Of a DNA stretch of 10,001 nucleotides, positions 1 through 6,018 are shown in pieces. The stretch is taken from the NCBI GenBank assembly GCA_030451965.1, contig JAKDNE010000092.1:1-10001 (forward strand). The letters run 5' to 3'. Position numbers and translations under genes: made by a program. Source of the stretch: Brachybacterium sp. (GTDB taxonomy: Bacteria; Actinomycetota; Actinomycetes; Actinomycetales; Dermabacteraceae). The stretch's first letter is position 1, and each line of letters begins with the position of its first letter. The notes beneath the pieces are model-generated. The model saw nothing but the letters and a program-made list of their open reading frames with translations, was not told the DNA's origin and made no database searches.

Positions 1-204
1 CGCGCCGAGGGCGGGATCGGGGCGGCGATGGGCACCCGGCGCGCCCGCCGTGCCACCCTCGCCGCCCCCGGCCCGGTGCTGCGGACCCTCGGCGTCGATG
101 CGGAGTTCATCCCGCACGGCAAGCGCGATGCGATCCTCGCAGCCCAGGGCCTGGACGCGCCCGGCATCGCCGCGAGCCTGCGCGGCCTGCTGCCGGAGTC
201 CTGA
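1..204 (+). CDS. dxs: 1-deoxy-D-xylulose-5-phosphate synthase, C-terminal end (partial)
   Basis: This open frame runs in from the left edge and ends at TGA 202-204, leaving 67 codons. DXS condenses pyruvate and glyceraldehyde 3-phosphate in a thiamine diphosphate-dependent first step of the MEP isoprenoid pathway, in the cytosol. The visible part fits the end of its transketolase C-terminal domain. A Gly-rich segment (residues 4-11) is followed by a GVDAEFIPHGKRDAIL stretch (31-46) and a GLDAPGIAASL stretch (50-60), which match the family's usual ending (a 'D.FI.HG....L....GLDA.GI' pattern). The catalytic and cofactor-binding parts lie outside the window, so the call rests on this tail alone; another transketolase-like enzyme is possible but less likely. 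The gene converges on map, 38 bases away, with hairpins in the gap. Confidence 0.75.
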   Translation, partial: RAEGGIGAAMGTRRARRATLAAPGPVLRTLGVDAEFIPHGKRDAILAAQGLDAPGIAASLRGLLPES

Positions 205-211
205 GCAGGCA

Positions 212-251
212 GTCCCGCGGGGACCTGGCCGAGCCTCCCGGCTCAGCCCAG
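212..251. terminator. Hairpins between convergent dxs and map, possible bidirectional terminator
   Basis: Two adjacent inverted repeats lie in the gap between the two stop codons. The first is GTCCC (212-216) with GGGAC (220-224). The second is GAGCC (231-235) with GGCTC (240-244) around a 4-base loop, extended by CTGG (225-228) pairing with CCAG (248-251) across a small internal loop. The second structure overlaps the map stop codon at 243-245. No T-tract follows on either strand, so this is inferred from position and structure; it could equally be a barrier hairpin used with Rho. Confidence 0.4.
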
Positions 252-1064
252 GGAGCTGCGCGGGGAGGGGTCGTCCGCCCGTGCGGTGAGGATGATCGGT
301 GCGCCGTCGGTGACCTGCAGGGTGTGCTCCGCATGGGCGCCGCGGGAACCGTCGACCGAGAGCTGGGTCCAGCCGTCGCGCTCATCGACCTGCAGCTCGG
401 AGGTGGTCCGCACCAGGAACGGCTCGACCGTGATCAGCTGACCGGCGCGGAGCTCGGCCCCGCCGCCGGGGGCCCCGTGATTGGGCACGAAGGGTGCCTC
501 GTGCATGGTGCGTCCCACGCCGTGGCCACCGAAGCGCTCGTTGATCGTGTAACCGAGCGAATGCGCCTCGTTCATCACCGCATGGCCGATGTCCCCGACG
601 GTGTTCCCGGCCCGCACCTGATCGATGCCGGCCCACATCACCTGCTCCGTGTGGCGGATCAGCTGCCGGTCCTCCTCACGGGGCGTGCCCACGGTGATCG
701 ACAGGCAGGAGTCCGCGACCCAGCCCTCGACCTCGACCGCGAAGTCCAGGGAGAGCAGGTCGCCGTCGGCCAGCACCCGGTCGTACGGGCGACCGTGCAG
801 CACGCCTTCGTTCAGGGAGGCGCAGATGACGTATCCGAAGGGGGAGGCGCCGAAGACGGGATGGTAGTCGAGGTAGCAGCTGGTCGCCCCGGCTTCCCGG
901 ATCAGCCGATGCGCCTCCGCATCGACCTCGAGCAGGTTCCAGCCCACCGTCACCACGTCGCGCAGATGAGAGAGCACCGAGGCGACGAACTCGCCCGCCG
1001 GGCGCGCCTGTTCGAGGGTGGGCAGCTCCTGCGTCGAGCTGGGGCGGCGTCGGCCGAGGATCAT
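243..1064 (-). CDS. map: Type I methionine aminopeptidase
   Basis: This 273-residue enzyme removes the initiator methionine from nascent proteins using two metal ions. All expected metal ligands are visible: Asp107, Asp118, His181 (in GHGVGRTMHEAP), Glu214 (in ITVEPF) and Glu246 (in HAEHTL). His90 corresponds to the substrate-contacting histidine. Ligand spacing (11, 63, 33, 32 residues) agrees with the E. coli enzyme apart from one extra residue before the last glutamate. The ATG at 1064 was chosen because a GGAGG (1073-1069) sits just upstream and because it overlaps the ctaA stop codon as ATGA. Longer in-frame upstream readings would run deep into ctaA and are not map-like. The roughly 20-residue N-terminal lead lacks a zinc-finger or SH3-binding extension. 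The short acidic/Ser-rich tail after residue 262 is unremarkable. Translation is probably coupled to ctaA. Confidence 0.93.
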   Translation of the reverse strand: MILGRRRPSSTQELPTLEQARPAGEFVASVLSHLRDVVTVGWNLLEVDAEAHRLIREAGATSCYLDYHPVFGASPFGYVICASLNEGVLHGRPYDRVLADGDLLSLDFAVEVEGWVADSCLSITVGTPREEDRQLIRHTEQVMWAGIDQVRAGNTVGDIGHAVMNEAHSLGYTINERFGGHGVGRTMHEAPFVPNHGAPGGGAELRAGQLITVEPFLVRTTSELQVDERDGWTQLSVDGSRGAHAEHTLQVTDGAPIILTARADDPSPRSSLG

Positions 1065-2092
1065 CGTGCCTCCGTGGAGTCGTGGGCGAGGTGCGCAGCC
1101 GGGGTGTCGGAGTCGGGATCCTGCCAGGTGACCAGTCGGGCACCCACCCACGCGATGGTCGCGGCGAACAGCGCAGCACCGATCATGTGGAAGAACACCA
1201 CCAGCTCGGGCAGGCCGAGGAAGTACTGGACGTAGCCGATGATGCCCTGCGCGAGCGTGAGCGCCACCAGCCACCAGGCGGCGACGATCGCCTCCCGGCG
1301 GGCATGGGACCGGTGCAGGACCACCAGCAGCGCGGCGAGCAGCGCGCAGAAGACGTAGACCGCGATCGCGTGCACCCGGGCGGCGATCAGCGGATTCATG
1401 GCGATCCGGGTGACGTCGCCGGAGTCCCCGGAGTGGGGGCCCGTGCCGGTGACGATCGTGCCCAGCACCAGGACCACGAAGCCCACCGCCGCCAGCGGGA
1501 CGAACACCGCCATCGCCCGGGCGGGCACTGCGAGCCGCACACGTCCGTCACCGTCGTACAGCCGCACCAGCAGCACCATCGAGACGGCGCCGAGCAGCGG
1601 GGAGATCAGGAAATGCGGGCTCACCAGCCCGGGATGCAGATCGAGCCAGACCACGAAGGCGCCGATCATCGCCTGCAGAGCGGTGCCGATCAGCGGTATC
1701 CAGGCCAGGCGGCGGAAACCGGCGCCCTTGTGCCCCAACCAGCGCCAGGTCACCAGCAGCACCGCGATCGCGAAGACGCTCAGCACGCCTGTCAGCGTCC
1801 GGTTCCCGAACTCCACGAAGGGGTGGATGCCGGAGGCCATGGTCAGCTCCGGAGTGAACTGGCCGGGCTTGCAGTTGGGCCAGGTGGAGCAGCCCAGGCC
1901 GCTGGACGTCAACCGCACCGCGGCGCCGGAGAGGATGATGCCCACCTGGCTGAGGAGGTTCCCCCAGAACACGATCGCGGCCAGCCGGGCCCGACGCTGC
2001 GGGCCCCAGGACGTCAGTCGGCGGTCGGGCAGCGTGGTGATGCGGCCCTGCCTCTCGGGCAGGCGCGTCACGGAGTCGGTGGGGCGGGACAT
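1061..2092 (-). CDS. ctaA: Heme A synthase, COX15/CtaA family
   Basis: This 343-residue membrane protein oxidises the C8 methyl of heme O to the formyl group of heme A, for aa3-type cytochrome oxidase. About eight hydrophobic segments are seen, near residues 37-57, 97-117, 129-150, 158-177, 194-215, 238-260, 268-290 and 299-320. Extracellular cysteines Cys68 and Cys74 (GCSTWPNC) match the CtaA disulfide pair. Histidines at 153, 160, 241 and 302 cover the usual heme-ligand region. The first half carries H90-PFVE94-FGN97-R, so the position after the key glutamate where B. subtilis CtaA has histidine is asparagine; I believe this is common in actinobacteria but cannot check. The C-terminal tail from about residue 323 is polar. 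The gene is followed by map with a 4-base overlap. The ATG at 2092 lacks a Shine-Dalgarno but has a well-placed -10-like TAGACT, suggesting a leaderless start. Confidence 0.93.
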   Translation of the reverse strand: MSRPTDSVTRLPERQGRITTLPDRRLTSWGPQRRARLAAIVFWGNLLSQVGIILSGAAVRLTSSGLGCSTWPNCKPGQFTPELTMASGIHPFVEFGNRTLTGVLSVFAIAVLLVTWRWLGHKGAGFRRLAWIPLIGTALQAMIGAFVVWLDLHPGLVSPHFLISPLLGAVSMVLLVRLYDGDGRVRLAVPARAMAVFVPLAAVGFVVLVLGTIVTGTGPHSGDSGDVTRIAMNPLIAARVHAIAVYVFCALLAALLVVLHRSHARREAIVAAWWLVALTLAQGIIGYVQYFLGLPELVVFFHMIGAALFAATIAWVGARLVTWQDPDSDTPAAHLAHDSTEAR

Positions 2093-2098
2093 GTCTCG

Positions 2099-2104
2099 AG
2101 TCTA
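2099..2104 (-). promoter_or_regulatory. Candidate -10 element for leaderless ctaA transcript
   Basis: On the minus strand, TAGACT ends six bases before the ctaA ATG at 2092. It fits the actinobacterial TAnnnT -10 pattern, at the distance where transcription would begin at or next to the start codon. There is no good Shine-Dalgarno near the ATG (a GGAGA lies about 15 bases away) and no convincing -35 box. This is inferred from position. Confidence 0.4.
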
Positions 2105-2157
2105 GATTCTCCGGCCGGGAATCCGCTGGGCCGTGTGGACGCATGCGACAGACGCCG

Positions 2158-2179
2158 CATCCGCTCCCGGCAGCGGATG
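2158..2179 (-). terminator. Hairpin in permease-ctaA gap, terminator-like
   Basis: A perfect 8-base inverted repeat, CATCCGCT (2158-2165) and AGCGGATG (2172-2179), encloses a 6-base loop. It lies about 33 bases downstream of the permease stop in the direction of transcription and upstream of ctaA. No T-run follows, so factor-independent termination is uncertain. With the neighbouring stem at 2182-2207 it probably separates the ABC operon from ctaA-map. Confidence 0.45.
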
Positions 2180-2181
2180 AC

Positions 2182-2207
2182 CGGACCGACCGGGGAGGAG
2201 CGGTCCG
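2182..2207 (-). terminator. Second hairpin just after the ABC permease stop
   Basis: A perfect 7-base inverted repeat, CGGACCG (2182-2188) and CGGTCCG (2201-2207), has a 12-base loop and lies within five bases of the permease stop codon. It may act with the hairpin at 2158-2179 as a tandem stop or as an mRNA 3' stabiliser. There is no T-tract. Confidence 0.35.
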
Positions 2208-2211
2208 TGCC

Positions 2212-3006
2212 TCAGCTGTCCGTCCACCGGAACCAGCGCACGACGGCGAGCACCCCGGCCACGGCCCAGACGACCAGCACCAGGGCGGAGCCGGGCGAGA
2301 AGGGACCGGAGGCCAGGCAGGCCCGCAGCAGCTCTCCCAGAGCGCCCGAGGGCAGCAGGTCCACCAGACCCCCCAGGATCTGCGGATAGGACGAGGTCGG
2401 GAAGGCGATGCCGCCGACGGCGACCAGCAGCACGAACACCAGGTTGGAGACCGCCAGCACCGCCTCGGTGCGCAGGGTGCCCGCCACCAGCAGGCCCAGC
2501 GAGCCGAAGGCGACGGTGCCCACCAGCCATACCGGGAGCGCCCCGAGCAGGCCCAGGAGATCCGGGCGCCAGCCGATGATCAGCGCGATGACGCCCAGCA
2601 CGAGCACCTGCAGCACATGGGTGGCGAGGGTGGCCAGGATCTTGCCGGCGAGATATCCGCCGCGGCCGAGCGGCGTCGTCGCCACCCAGCGCAGCACGCC
2701 GTTGCGCCGATCGAAGCCGGTGATGATCGCCTGCGAGGTGAAGGAGGTGGAGACCAGCGCCGTCGCGAAGGTCGCGGCGACCGCGGTGTCGACCGCGGGG
2801 ACACCGTCGAGGCGCCCCAGCGGGAGCAGCCACAGACCGATCAGCACCAGCGCCGGCAGGGCGATGGCGACGGTGAGCTGCTCTCCGTTGGACAGCAGGA
2901 TCCGCGTCTCCAGGCCCGCGTGGGCGAGGATGCGGCGCAATGGCGCAGCGGGGCGCGGGGCGCGGTCGGTGCGGTCGGGCGAGGACGGGTCCCGCAGGTC
3001 AGTCAT
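2212..3006 (-). CDS. ABC-2 type transporter permease
   Basis: This 264-residue integral membrane protein has about six hydrophobic segments, near residues 43-62, 72-92, 120-145, 154-176, 184-203 and 239-256. They follow a charged, Pro/Arg-rich cytoplasmic N-terminus of about 40 residues. The layout, with a cytoplasmic linker reading FDRRNGVLRWVATTPLGR (98-115) between the second and third segments, is typical of ABC-2 exporter permeases of the drug/daunorubicin-resistance type. The ATG at 3006 has a GAGGAGG (3020-3014) seven bases upstream and overlaps the ATPase stop as ATGA, so the two are translationally coupled and should form one transporter. The cargo cannot be read from sequence. Its position between the ATPase and ctaA resembles the two-gene ABC unit near mycobacterial ctaA, so a role tied to heme or cytochrome maturation is a guess; drug or lipid export is equally open. 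Confidence 0.85.
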   Translation of the reverse strand: MTDLRDPSSPDRTDRAPRPAAPLRRILAHAGLETRILLSNGEQLTVAIALPALVLIGLWLLPLGRLDGVPAVDTAVAATFATALVSTSFTSQAIITGFDRRNGVLRWVATTPLGRGGYLAGKILATLATHVLQVLVLGVIALIIGWRPDLLGLLGALPVWLVGTVAFGSLGLLVAGTLRTEAVLAVSNLVFVLLVAVGGIAFPTSSYPQILGGLVDLLPSGALGELLRACLASGPFSPGSALVLVVWAVAGVLAVVRWFRWTDS

Positions 3007-3944
3007 CGACGATCCTCCTCGGTCGGGCCGACGGCCGTGGCGGCCGGGGCCCCGGACCCGTCCGGACCCGGGCCCGGATGGTCCGCATCCATCAGTTCGA
3101 GCAGCACGCTCTCGAGATCGGCCGCACCACCGGAGGTGATCTCCAGCCGGGCACCGTGCCGTGCCGCGGTGGCACGCAGGTCGGCCTCGAGCGCGGGAAC
3201 CATCTCCGGATCGACGCCCGCAGCGGTGGCCTGCACGACCACTGCGCCGTCGGCCGAGCGGTGCTCGCTGATCACCTCCTGGACGGAGCCGGAGGCGAGC
3301 ACGCGGCCTCGGGAGATCACGCGGACGGCGTCGGCCAGGCCCACCACGTCGTCCATCAGATGGGTGGTGAGGACCACCGCGGTCCCGGTCCGGGCGAGGC
3401 CGCGGATCAGCTCGCGCACCCGACGACGGATCGAGGGATCCATCCCGGCGGTGGGCTCGTCGAGGAACACCAGATCGGGGCGCCCGATGATCGCCAGGGC
3501 GAGGGCCAGGCGCTGGCGCTGCCCTCCCGAGAGGCGCCGCACCAGGGTGCGGGCGAAGCTGTCGATCCCGAGATGCTCGGCGACCTCGTCGACGTCCAAC
3601 GGCGCCTCGTGCAGGCTCGCGCCGTAGCGCAGCAGCCGCATCGCGGAGGCACCGGAGGTCAGGCCGCCGTCCTGGATCATCACCCCCACCCGTGCCCGGT
3701 GCTGTGGGCTCGAGCGCCACGGATCGGCGCCGAGCACCCGCACGCCGCCGGCGTCGGGGCGCAGCAGGCCGGTGGCGCAGGAGATGGCGCTGGTCTTGCC
3801 GGCACCGTTGGGGCCCAGCAGCGCGGTGACCGCGCCGCGCTCGGCGGACAGGCTCAGTCCATCCAGCGCACGCACGGAGCCGTAGCTGAGCGTGAGGTCG
3901 TCGGCGACGAGGGCGGGGGAGTGGTCTTCCATGGCGCACACCAT
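3003..3944 (-). CDS. ABC transporter ATP-binding protein (ABC-2 exporter type)
   Basis: This 313-residue nucleotide-binding subunit energises the permease encoded immediately downstream. All ATPase motifs are intact: Walker A GPNGAGKT (44-51), Q-loop Gln91, signature LSGGQ (138-142), Walker B LVFLDE (158-163), D-loop near 167-170 and the switch His195. The order is that of DrrA/CcmA-like exporters. A C-terminal region of about 90 residues after the ATPase core (from about 220) is loosely conserved and ends in a Pro/Gly/Asp-rich tail (about 285-313). The start is uncertain. The ATG at 3944 and an in-frame ATG at 3932 both lack a good ribosome binding site. The shorter form, with four residues fewer, fits a -10-like TACGAT at 3948-3943 and a nearly leaderless message. 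The stop overlaps the permease start by four bases. Confidence 0.9.
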   Translation of the reverse strand: MVCAMEDHSPALVADDLTLSYGSVRALDGLSLSAERGAVTALLGPNGAGKTSAISCATGLLRPDAGGVRVLGADPWRSSPQHRARVGVMIQDGGLTSGASAMRLLRYGASLHEAPLDVDEVAEHLGIDSFARTLVRRLSGGQRQRLALALAIIGRPDLVFLDEPTAGMDPSIRRRVRELIRGLARTGTAVVLTTHLMDDVVGLADAVRVISRGRVLASGSVQEVISEHRSADGAVVVQATAAGVDPEMVPALEADLRATAARHGARLEITSGGAADLESVLLELMDADHPGPGPDGSGAPAATAVGPTEEDRR

Positions 3945-3948
3945 CGTA
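3943..3948 (-). promoter_or_regulatory. Candidate -10 element for the ABC operon
   Basis: TACGAT on the minus strand fits TAnnnT and lies ten bases before the in-frame ATG at 3932. This would give a very short or absent 5' leader. It overlaps the alternative ATG at 3944, so if it is used only the 3932 start could serve. No clear -35 is visible. The 64-base gap behind it is the only space available for a promoter independent of the upstream reductase gene. Confidence 0.25.
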
Positions 3949-3977
3949 GGCCGCGGACGCAGCAGCGGTCACCGGGG

Positions 3978-4011
3978 TGAGCGACCGGTCACCAGGGCCT
4001 CCGGTCGCTCA
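3978..4011 (-). terminator. Strong hairpin at the end of the reductase gene
   Basis: A perfect 11-base inverted repeat, TGAGCGACCGG (3978-3988) and CCGGTCGCTCA (4001-4011), has a 12-base loop. One arm includes the reductase stop codon (4011-4009). It is the longest perfect stem I found in the window and sits where a terminator between this gene and the ABC operon would be expected. No T-run follows on the minus strand, as is common in high-GC actinobacteria. Confidence 0.6.
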
Positions 4012-5058
4012 GCGGCCGCGCACGTGCAGCGGCGTATGCCGGGGATCCACCACCTCGGCGGCGAGCGGCGCCTGCGGAGCGCTGCCGCCGGGACCCCAGG
4101 CCTCGGTCTCGAAGCGGTCGCGGTCATGGGCCTCGAGCAGCGGGCTCAGGTCCGGGCCCAGCGGCACCACCTGCGTGGGGTTGATGTCCTCGTGCACGTA
4201 GTAGTAGTGACGTTTGATCTGCTCGAAGTCGACGGTGTCGCCGAAGCCCGGCGTGGTGAACAGATCCTTGGTGTAGTTCCACAGGTTCGGCATGCTCGCC
4301 AACGTCTGACGGTTCGCCTTGAAGTGGCCGTGGTAGACGGGGTCGAAGCGGATCAGCGTGGGGAACAGCCGCACATCGGCCTCGGTGATCGTGGGCCCCA
4401 TCAGGTAGCGGCTGCGCCCCAGGTGCTCCTCGAGCTCATCGAGGGCTGCCCACAGGGCTCGGAACTCGTCCTCGTAGACCTGCTGCGAGCCGGCGAACCC
4501 GACCTTGTACACGCCGTTGTTCACGCGGTGGAGCATCCACGTGTTCAGCGCGTCGATCTCCTCGCGCTGCGCCACGGGGTAGAGGTCCGGGGCGCCGTCG
4601 CGGTGGTGCGCGGTCCATTCGGTGGCGAAGTCGAGGGTGATCTGCTGGAAGTCGTTGGTGACCACGGCCCCGCTGGGCACGTCCACGACGGCGGGCACGG
4701 TGATCCCCCGCGGGTAGTCGGGGAACCGCGCGAAGTACGCCTGCTGGAGCCGCTCGTAGCCGAGCACCGGATCGACCCCGCCCTCGTCGAGATCGAATGT
4801 CCAGGAGCGCTCGTCATGGGTGGGCCCGGCCATGCCCACGGAGAGCGCGCTCTCCAGCCCCAGCAGCCGGCGCGAGATCAGGGTGCGGTGGGCCCAGGGG
4901 CAGGCACGCGCGGCGATCAGGCGGTAGCGGCCCGCTTCCACCGGCCAGCCGTCGCGACCGTCGCGGGTGAGGCGGTCGTCGATGTAGGACATGTCGCGGT
5001 CGAAGGCTTCGCCCGTCACGACGTAGGAGCCATGGGTGGAGTTCTCCTGGGTTGTCAT
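4009..5058 (-). CDS. Glutathionyl-hydroquinone reductase family protein (Xi-class GST, YqjG/ECM4-like)
   Basis: This 349-residue cytosolic protein belongs to the Xi-class glutathione transferases, which use a catalytic cysteine to reduce S-glutathionyl-hydroquinones. The signature ACPWAHRT places the nucleophile at Cys53, the only cysteine I see. The thioredoxin-like N-terminal domain runs to about residue 170, including a VPAVVD segment and a ...TNDFQQI stretch. The all-helical C-terminal domain carries a YLMGPTITEADVRLFPTLIRFD-type region (longer than quoted motifs, about 240-262) and a tail with HYYYVHEDINP, both typical of the family. The ATG at 5058 was chosen because AAGGA (5069-5065) lies six bases upstream; a longer reading adds 38 unconserved residues. 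Actinobacteria of this kind normally lack glutathione and use mycothiol, so the real thiol partner is unknown. It is divergent from sufR and shares its upstream region. Confidence 0.88.
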   Translation of the reverse strand: MTTQENSTHGSYVVTGEAFDRDMSYIDDRLTRDGRDGWPVEAGRYRLIAARACPWAHRTLISRRLLGLESALSVGMAGPTHDERSWTFDLDEGGVDPVLGYERLQQAYFARFPDYPRGITVPAVVDVPSGAVVTNDFQQITLDFATEWTAHHRDGAPDLYPVAQREEIDALNTWMLHRVNNGVYKVGFAGSQQVYEDEFRALWAALDELEEHLGRSRYLMGPTITEADVRLFPTLIRFDPVYHGHFKANRQTLASMPNLWNYTKDLFTTPGFGDTVDFEQIKRHYYYVHEDINPTQVVPLGPDLSPLLEAHDRDRFETEAWGPGGSAPQAPLAAEVVDPRHTPLHVRGR

Positions 5059-5108
5059 CGGAGGTCCTTCGGGTCGGTGGTGCTCTGGGAGCGAGGGGGA
5101 CGCACGCC

Positions 5109-5137
5109 ATAATAGTTGAAAGTGAATGCAACCGGAA
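5109..5137 (-). promoter_or_regulatory. Candidate promoter of the reductase gene
   Basis: On the minus strand, TATTAT (5114-5109) makes a good -10 element. It is preceded after exactly 17 bases by TTCCGG (5137-5132), a weak -35. Transcription would start near 5101, giving a leader of about 43 bases before the ATG at 5058 with its AAGGA. The local base composition is clearly AT-richer than the flanking genes. Only the -10 is persuasive. Confidence 0.4.
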
Positions 5138-5243
5138 GCGCGGGTCGACCTTTTGGGTGCCAGGAGAGGCAAAACAGCTGGTTAGGGGACCCTTGGTGCC
5201 GCGCCACACAGTGGACGGCACGTATTTGGCAAGCCTTATGTTG

Positions 5244-5249
5244 TAAAAT
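5244..5249 (+). promoter_or_regulatory. Candidate -10 element of the suf operon
   Basis: TAAAAT is the best -10-like hexamer upstream of sufR and would place the transcript start near 5256, about 25 bases before the GTG start. A TTGGCA at 5226-5231 looks like a -35 box but is only 12 bases away, too close. At the proper 17-base distance the sequence is CGTATT, a poor match. A weak -35 would suit a promoter under regulator control, but that is inference. Confidence 0.4.
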
Positions 5250-5280
5250 GAATTCTGTCGATCGATGGGAGGAGGCCTCA

Positions 5281-6018
5281 GTGACCACATCGGAGTCCGC
5301 ACCGGGCGTCGCGCAGACCACGCGCGAGCGCCTTGTACAGGACATCTCCACCCACGGCCCGATCACGGCACGGCAGCTGGCGGAGCGTTTCGACCTCACC
5401 AGTGCGGCGGTGCGACGCCATCTCGCGGCGCTCGAGGCCGACGGTGTCATCGCCGAGCATGTGATGCCCGCCAGCCCTCGCGGCCGCGGTCGCCCCAGCA
5501 AGTCCTTCGTGCTCTCGCAGTCCGCGCACGAGAACCTGCCCGGAGGGTACGACGAGATGGCCGTGATGGCGGTGGACGAGCTCGCTCGTATCGGTGGCGA
5601 CGAGGCGGTGGCCGCGCTGGCGGAGCGTCGCATCGCCGATTGGGAGAGCACCGTCGCCGAGAGGGTCGCGCAGCGCGAGGCAGCGGGCGAGACCGTCACC
5701 TCCGTGCGCAAGCTGGAGCTGCTCTCCGAGCTGCTCACCGATCGGGGATACGCCACCACGGTGCGCCCCCTGCATGTGCCGCTGCCGGCCAGGGGTGCAC
5801 ACTCGGACGCTGCGGCGCGTACGCTCGTCACGGCCCAGCTGTGCCACGGGCACTGCCCTGTTCTCGATGTCGCCGCAGATCATCCAGAACTGTGCGAGGC
5901 CGAGACCCGAGCCATCTCCCGAATCATCGGAGCGCCCGTCCAACGCCTCGCCACTCTGGCGCAGGGCGCCCATGCCTGCACGACACACATTCCACTCACA
6001 GAGGGAAGGACACCATGA
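5281..6018 (+). CDS. sufR: SufR, Fe-S cluster-sensing transcriptional repressor
   Basis: This 245-residue regulator heads the suf operon. An N-terminal winged helix-turn-helix (about 14-75) reads TARQLAERFDLTSAAVRRHL (29-48) in the recognition region and ends in a basic wing RGRGRPSK (67-74). The C-terminal half carries Cys188, Cys192, Cys205 and Cys233. The spacing Cys192-x12-Cys205-x27-Cys233 matches the three-cysteine Fe-S ligand pattern that I recall for the M. tuberculosis SufR (Rv1460). By family knowledge, cluster-loaded SufR represses the suf genes and releases DNA when clusters are lost through iron shortage or oxidation. The GTG at 5281 is preferred because GGGAGGAGG (5267-5275) lies five bases upstream; an in-frame ATG at 5116 would add 55 unlike residues covering the promoter. 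The stop overlaps the sufB start as ATGA. Confidence 0.92.
   Translation: MTTSESAPGVAQTTRERLVQDISTHGPITARQLAERFDLTSAAVRRHLAALEADGVIAEHVMPASPRGRGRPSKSFVLSQSAHENLPGGYDEMAVMAVDELARIGGDEAVAALAERRIADWESTVAERVAQREAAGETVTSVRKLELLSELLTDRGYATTVRPLHVPLPARGAHSDAAARTLVTAQLCHGHCPVLDVAADHPELCEAETRAISRIIGAPVQRLATLAQGAHACTTHIPLTEGRTP

Larger units (their letters stand above)
5059..5280. promoter_or_regulatory. Divergent regulatory region between reductase gene and sufR
   Basis: This 222-base gap carries no convincing gene; in-frame readings through it are not conserved-looking. It is AT-richer than its surroundings and must hold the start signals for both the minus-strand reductase gene and the sufR-suf operon. 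Visible structures include a -10-like element for each direction, an inverted repeat CCAC-ACA-GTGG (5204-5214), AGGG-GA-CCCT (5184-5193), a TCGATCGA palindrome (5258-5265) near the expected sufR transcription start, and a repeated GGTGCC (5156-5161, 5195-5200). One of these may be the SufR operator, but no single one can be picked by eye. Confidence 0.6.

Noticed and set aside
1082..2389. Long plus-strand open frame of 435 codons
   Set aside because: It lies opposite ctaA and the permease end and is rich in Gln/His/Gly/Arg with no domain, the usual antisense artefact of high-GC coding DNA.
2143..3627. Plus-strand open frame of 494 codons across the ABC genes
   Set aside because: It is antisense to two well-supported, motif-complete ABC genes and has a Gln/Gly/Arg-rich composition without recognisable folds.
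5115..5132. GTTG-N10-CAAC as a SufR operator like the cyanobacterial CAAC-N6-GTTG
   Set aside because: The arms are in the reverse order and the spacing differs; four-base arms occur often by chance and it lies far from the suf -10.
5226..5249. TTGGCA and TAAAAT as a classical -35/-10 pair for sufR
   Set aside because: The spacer is only 12 bases, too short for a normal sigma-70-type promoter; only the -10 is kept.
5116..5280. Upstream in-frame ATG giving SufR 55 extra residues
   Set aside because: The extension covers the promoter-like AT-rich region, has no ribosome binding site and is unlike SufR N-termini; GTG 5281 has a strong GGGAGGAGG five bases ahead.
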